39,946 nucleotides of DNA, from positions 1 to 39,946 of the IMG/VR virus record IMGVR_UViG_3300033148_000901, one strand, 5' to 3'. Positions within the stretch are counted from its first letter, which is position 1. Each line of letters opens with the position of its first letter. The notes under the pieces are model-generated. The model was given only the letters and a program-made list of their open reading frames with translations, was not told the DNA's origin and did not search any database. Positions 39,640 to 39,946 of the stretch are shown here, piece after piece. Made by a program: the position numbers and the translations under genes. The stretch is from a virus.

Positions 39640-39848
39640 TAGAATATATGTCACTTAAACGTGGTACACCCACTGCTCAACCTACACGCTTAGAAGGCTC
39701 AGGACAGAGTGATGGTGGTATGAAAGCCTTTACTGATAAGAATGAATGGGCGAAAGCTCAGGGAAATCGTTTATATGGTAGAGATGCTAAATATACTAAC
39801 ATGATTGATAAGCGTTATCTAGCAAGTCTTAAAAAAGGTACTATTTAG
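39567..39848 (+). CDS. Scaffold protein, C-terminal part (out of frame with 39079-39639)
   Basis: A frame open from 39546, with its first ATG at 39567, gives MDNDTITEYNTALQSGNKQK and ends LASLKKGTI. This is the expected scaffold C-terminus, including DEWAKAQ-like text (KNEWAKAQGNRLYG) that is typical of gp9-family ends. It lies in the -1 frame relative to the upstream part. No ribosome site precedes the ATG. The stop TAG is at 39846-39848 (14-16 in the start copy). Joined, the two parts give about 255 residues, somewhat short of T7 gp9 (307). Confidence 0.75.
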   Translation: MDNDTITEYNTALQSGNKQKVKQLVEYMSLKRGTPTAQPTRLEGSGQSDGGMKAFTDKNEWAKAQGNRLYGRDAKYTNMIDKRYLASLKKGTI

Positions 39849-39946
39849 GTAGTGCCCTCCCTCCACGGTTTATCCTCCTTTACGTGGGTTCATAGGGAGT
39901 ACAAAGAGAGTCTTCGAGATTATAATTATACGTATATAATAACCTC
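39833..39946. repeat. Terminal overlap, copy 2 (identical to 1-114)
   Basis: Exact repeat of the first 114 bases; see copy 1. It joins the scaffold end (39848) to the capsid leader, confirming that the genome is circular or circularly permuted as assembled. Confidence 0.9.

Noticed and set aside
1-39946. Prophage or lysogeny functions
   Set aside because: No integrase, excisionase, CI/Cro-like repressor or attachment site was recognised; the gene set is that of a lytic T7-like phage.

Overview
This window is essentially one complete genome of a strictly lytic T7-like podovirus (Autographiviridae-type). The protein set is diagnostic: a single-subunit T7-type RNA polymerase, gp4-type primase-helicase, T7-type DNA polymerase, gp2.5-type SSB and gp6-type exonuclease, then the portal, scaffold, capsid, tail tube A/B, internal virion protein and terminase order. 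All genes are on the + strand. The DNA is AT-rich, arginine is mostly AGA, and ribosome sites are of the AAAGGAG type. This implies a low-GC, probably Gram-negative host. A Campylobacterota host would fit the composition and the TTATTCACA boxes, but nothing here proves it. No integrase, repressor, tRNA or CRISPR was seen. Bases 1-114 and 39833-39946 are identical, so the contig is a circularised assembly opened near the scaffold/capsid boundary; the unique length is 39,832 bp.

Layout. 1-281: non-coding capsid leader with a hairpin and a T7/T3-like promoter candidate. 282-15256: capsid, an inserted HNH endonuclease, tail tube A and B, tail-fibre and accessory genes, holin-like genes, and three internal virion proteins (the second carries a C-terminal glucosaminidase). 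15253-17485: small and large terminase. 17486-18618: the only long gene-free stretch (1.1 kb). It holds a phage-promoter candidate, palindromes, a cluster of DnaA-box-like repeats, two perfect sigma70 promoters and a structured early leader; the physical genome ends probably lie here. 18619-23446: early region of small, mostly unrecognised genes, including a kinase-like protein, a zinc-ribbon protein and several tiny membrane peptides. 23450-36135: RNA polymerase and DNA metabolism genes. 36136-36243: terminator plus phage-promoter candidate. 36244-39848: small late genes, an acetyltransferase-like protein, portal, a coiled-coil protein and scaffold.

How it works together (inference from T7). 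Host RNA polymerase starts at the two strong promoters (18317-18447) and reads the early genes and the phage polymerase. The phage polymerase then uses its own promoters. A shared motif beginning TGACAATA occurs at 17591, 26498 and 36181, positions corresponding to T7 phi-OR, the primary origin and the late block. It resembles SP6 and T7 promoters. The main points to check are the DnaA-box cluster, the crossed inverted repeats in the early leader, an 84-nt C-free tract after the 26498 promoter (possible R-loop origin), and a scaffold gene split into two frames.
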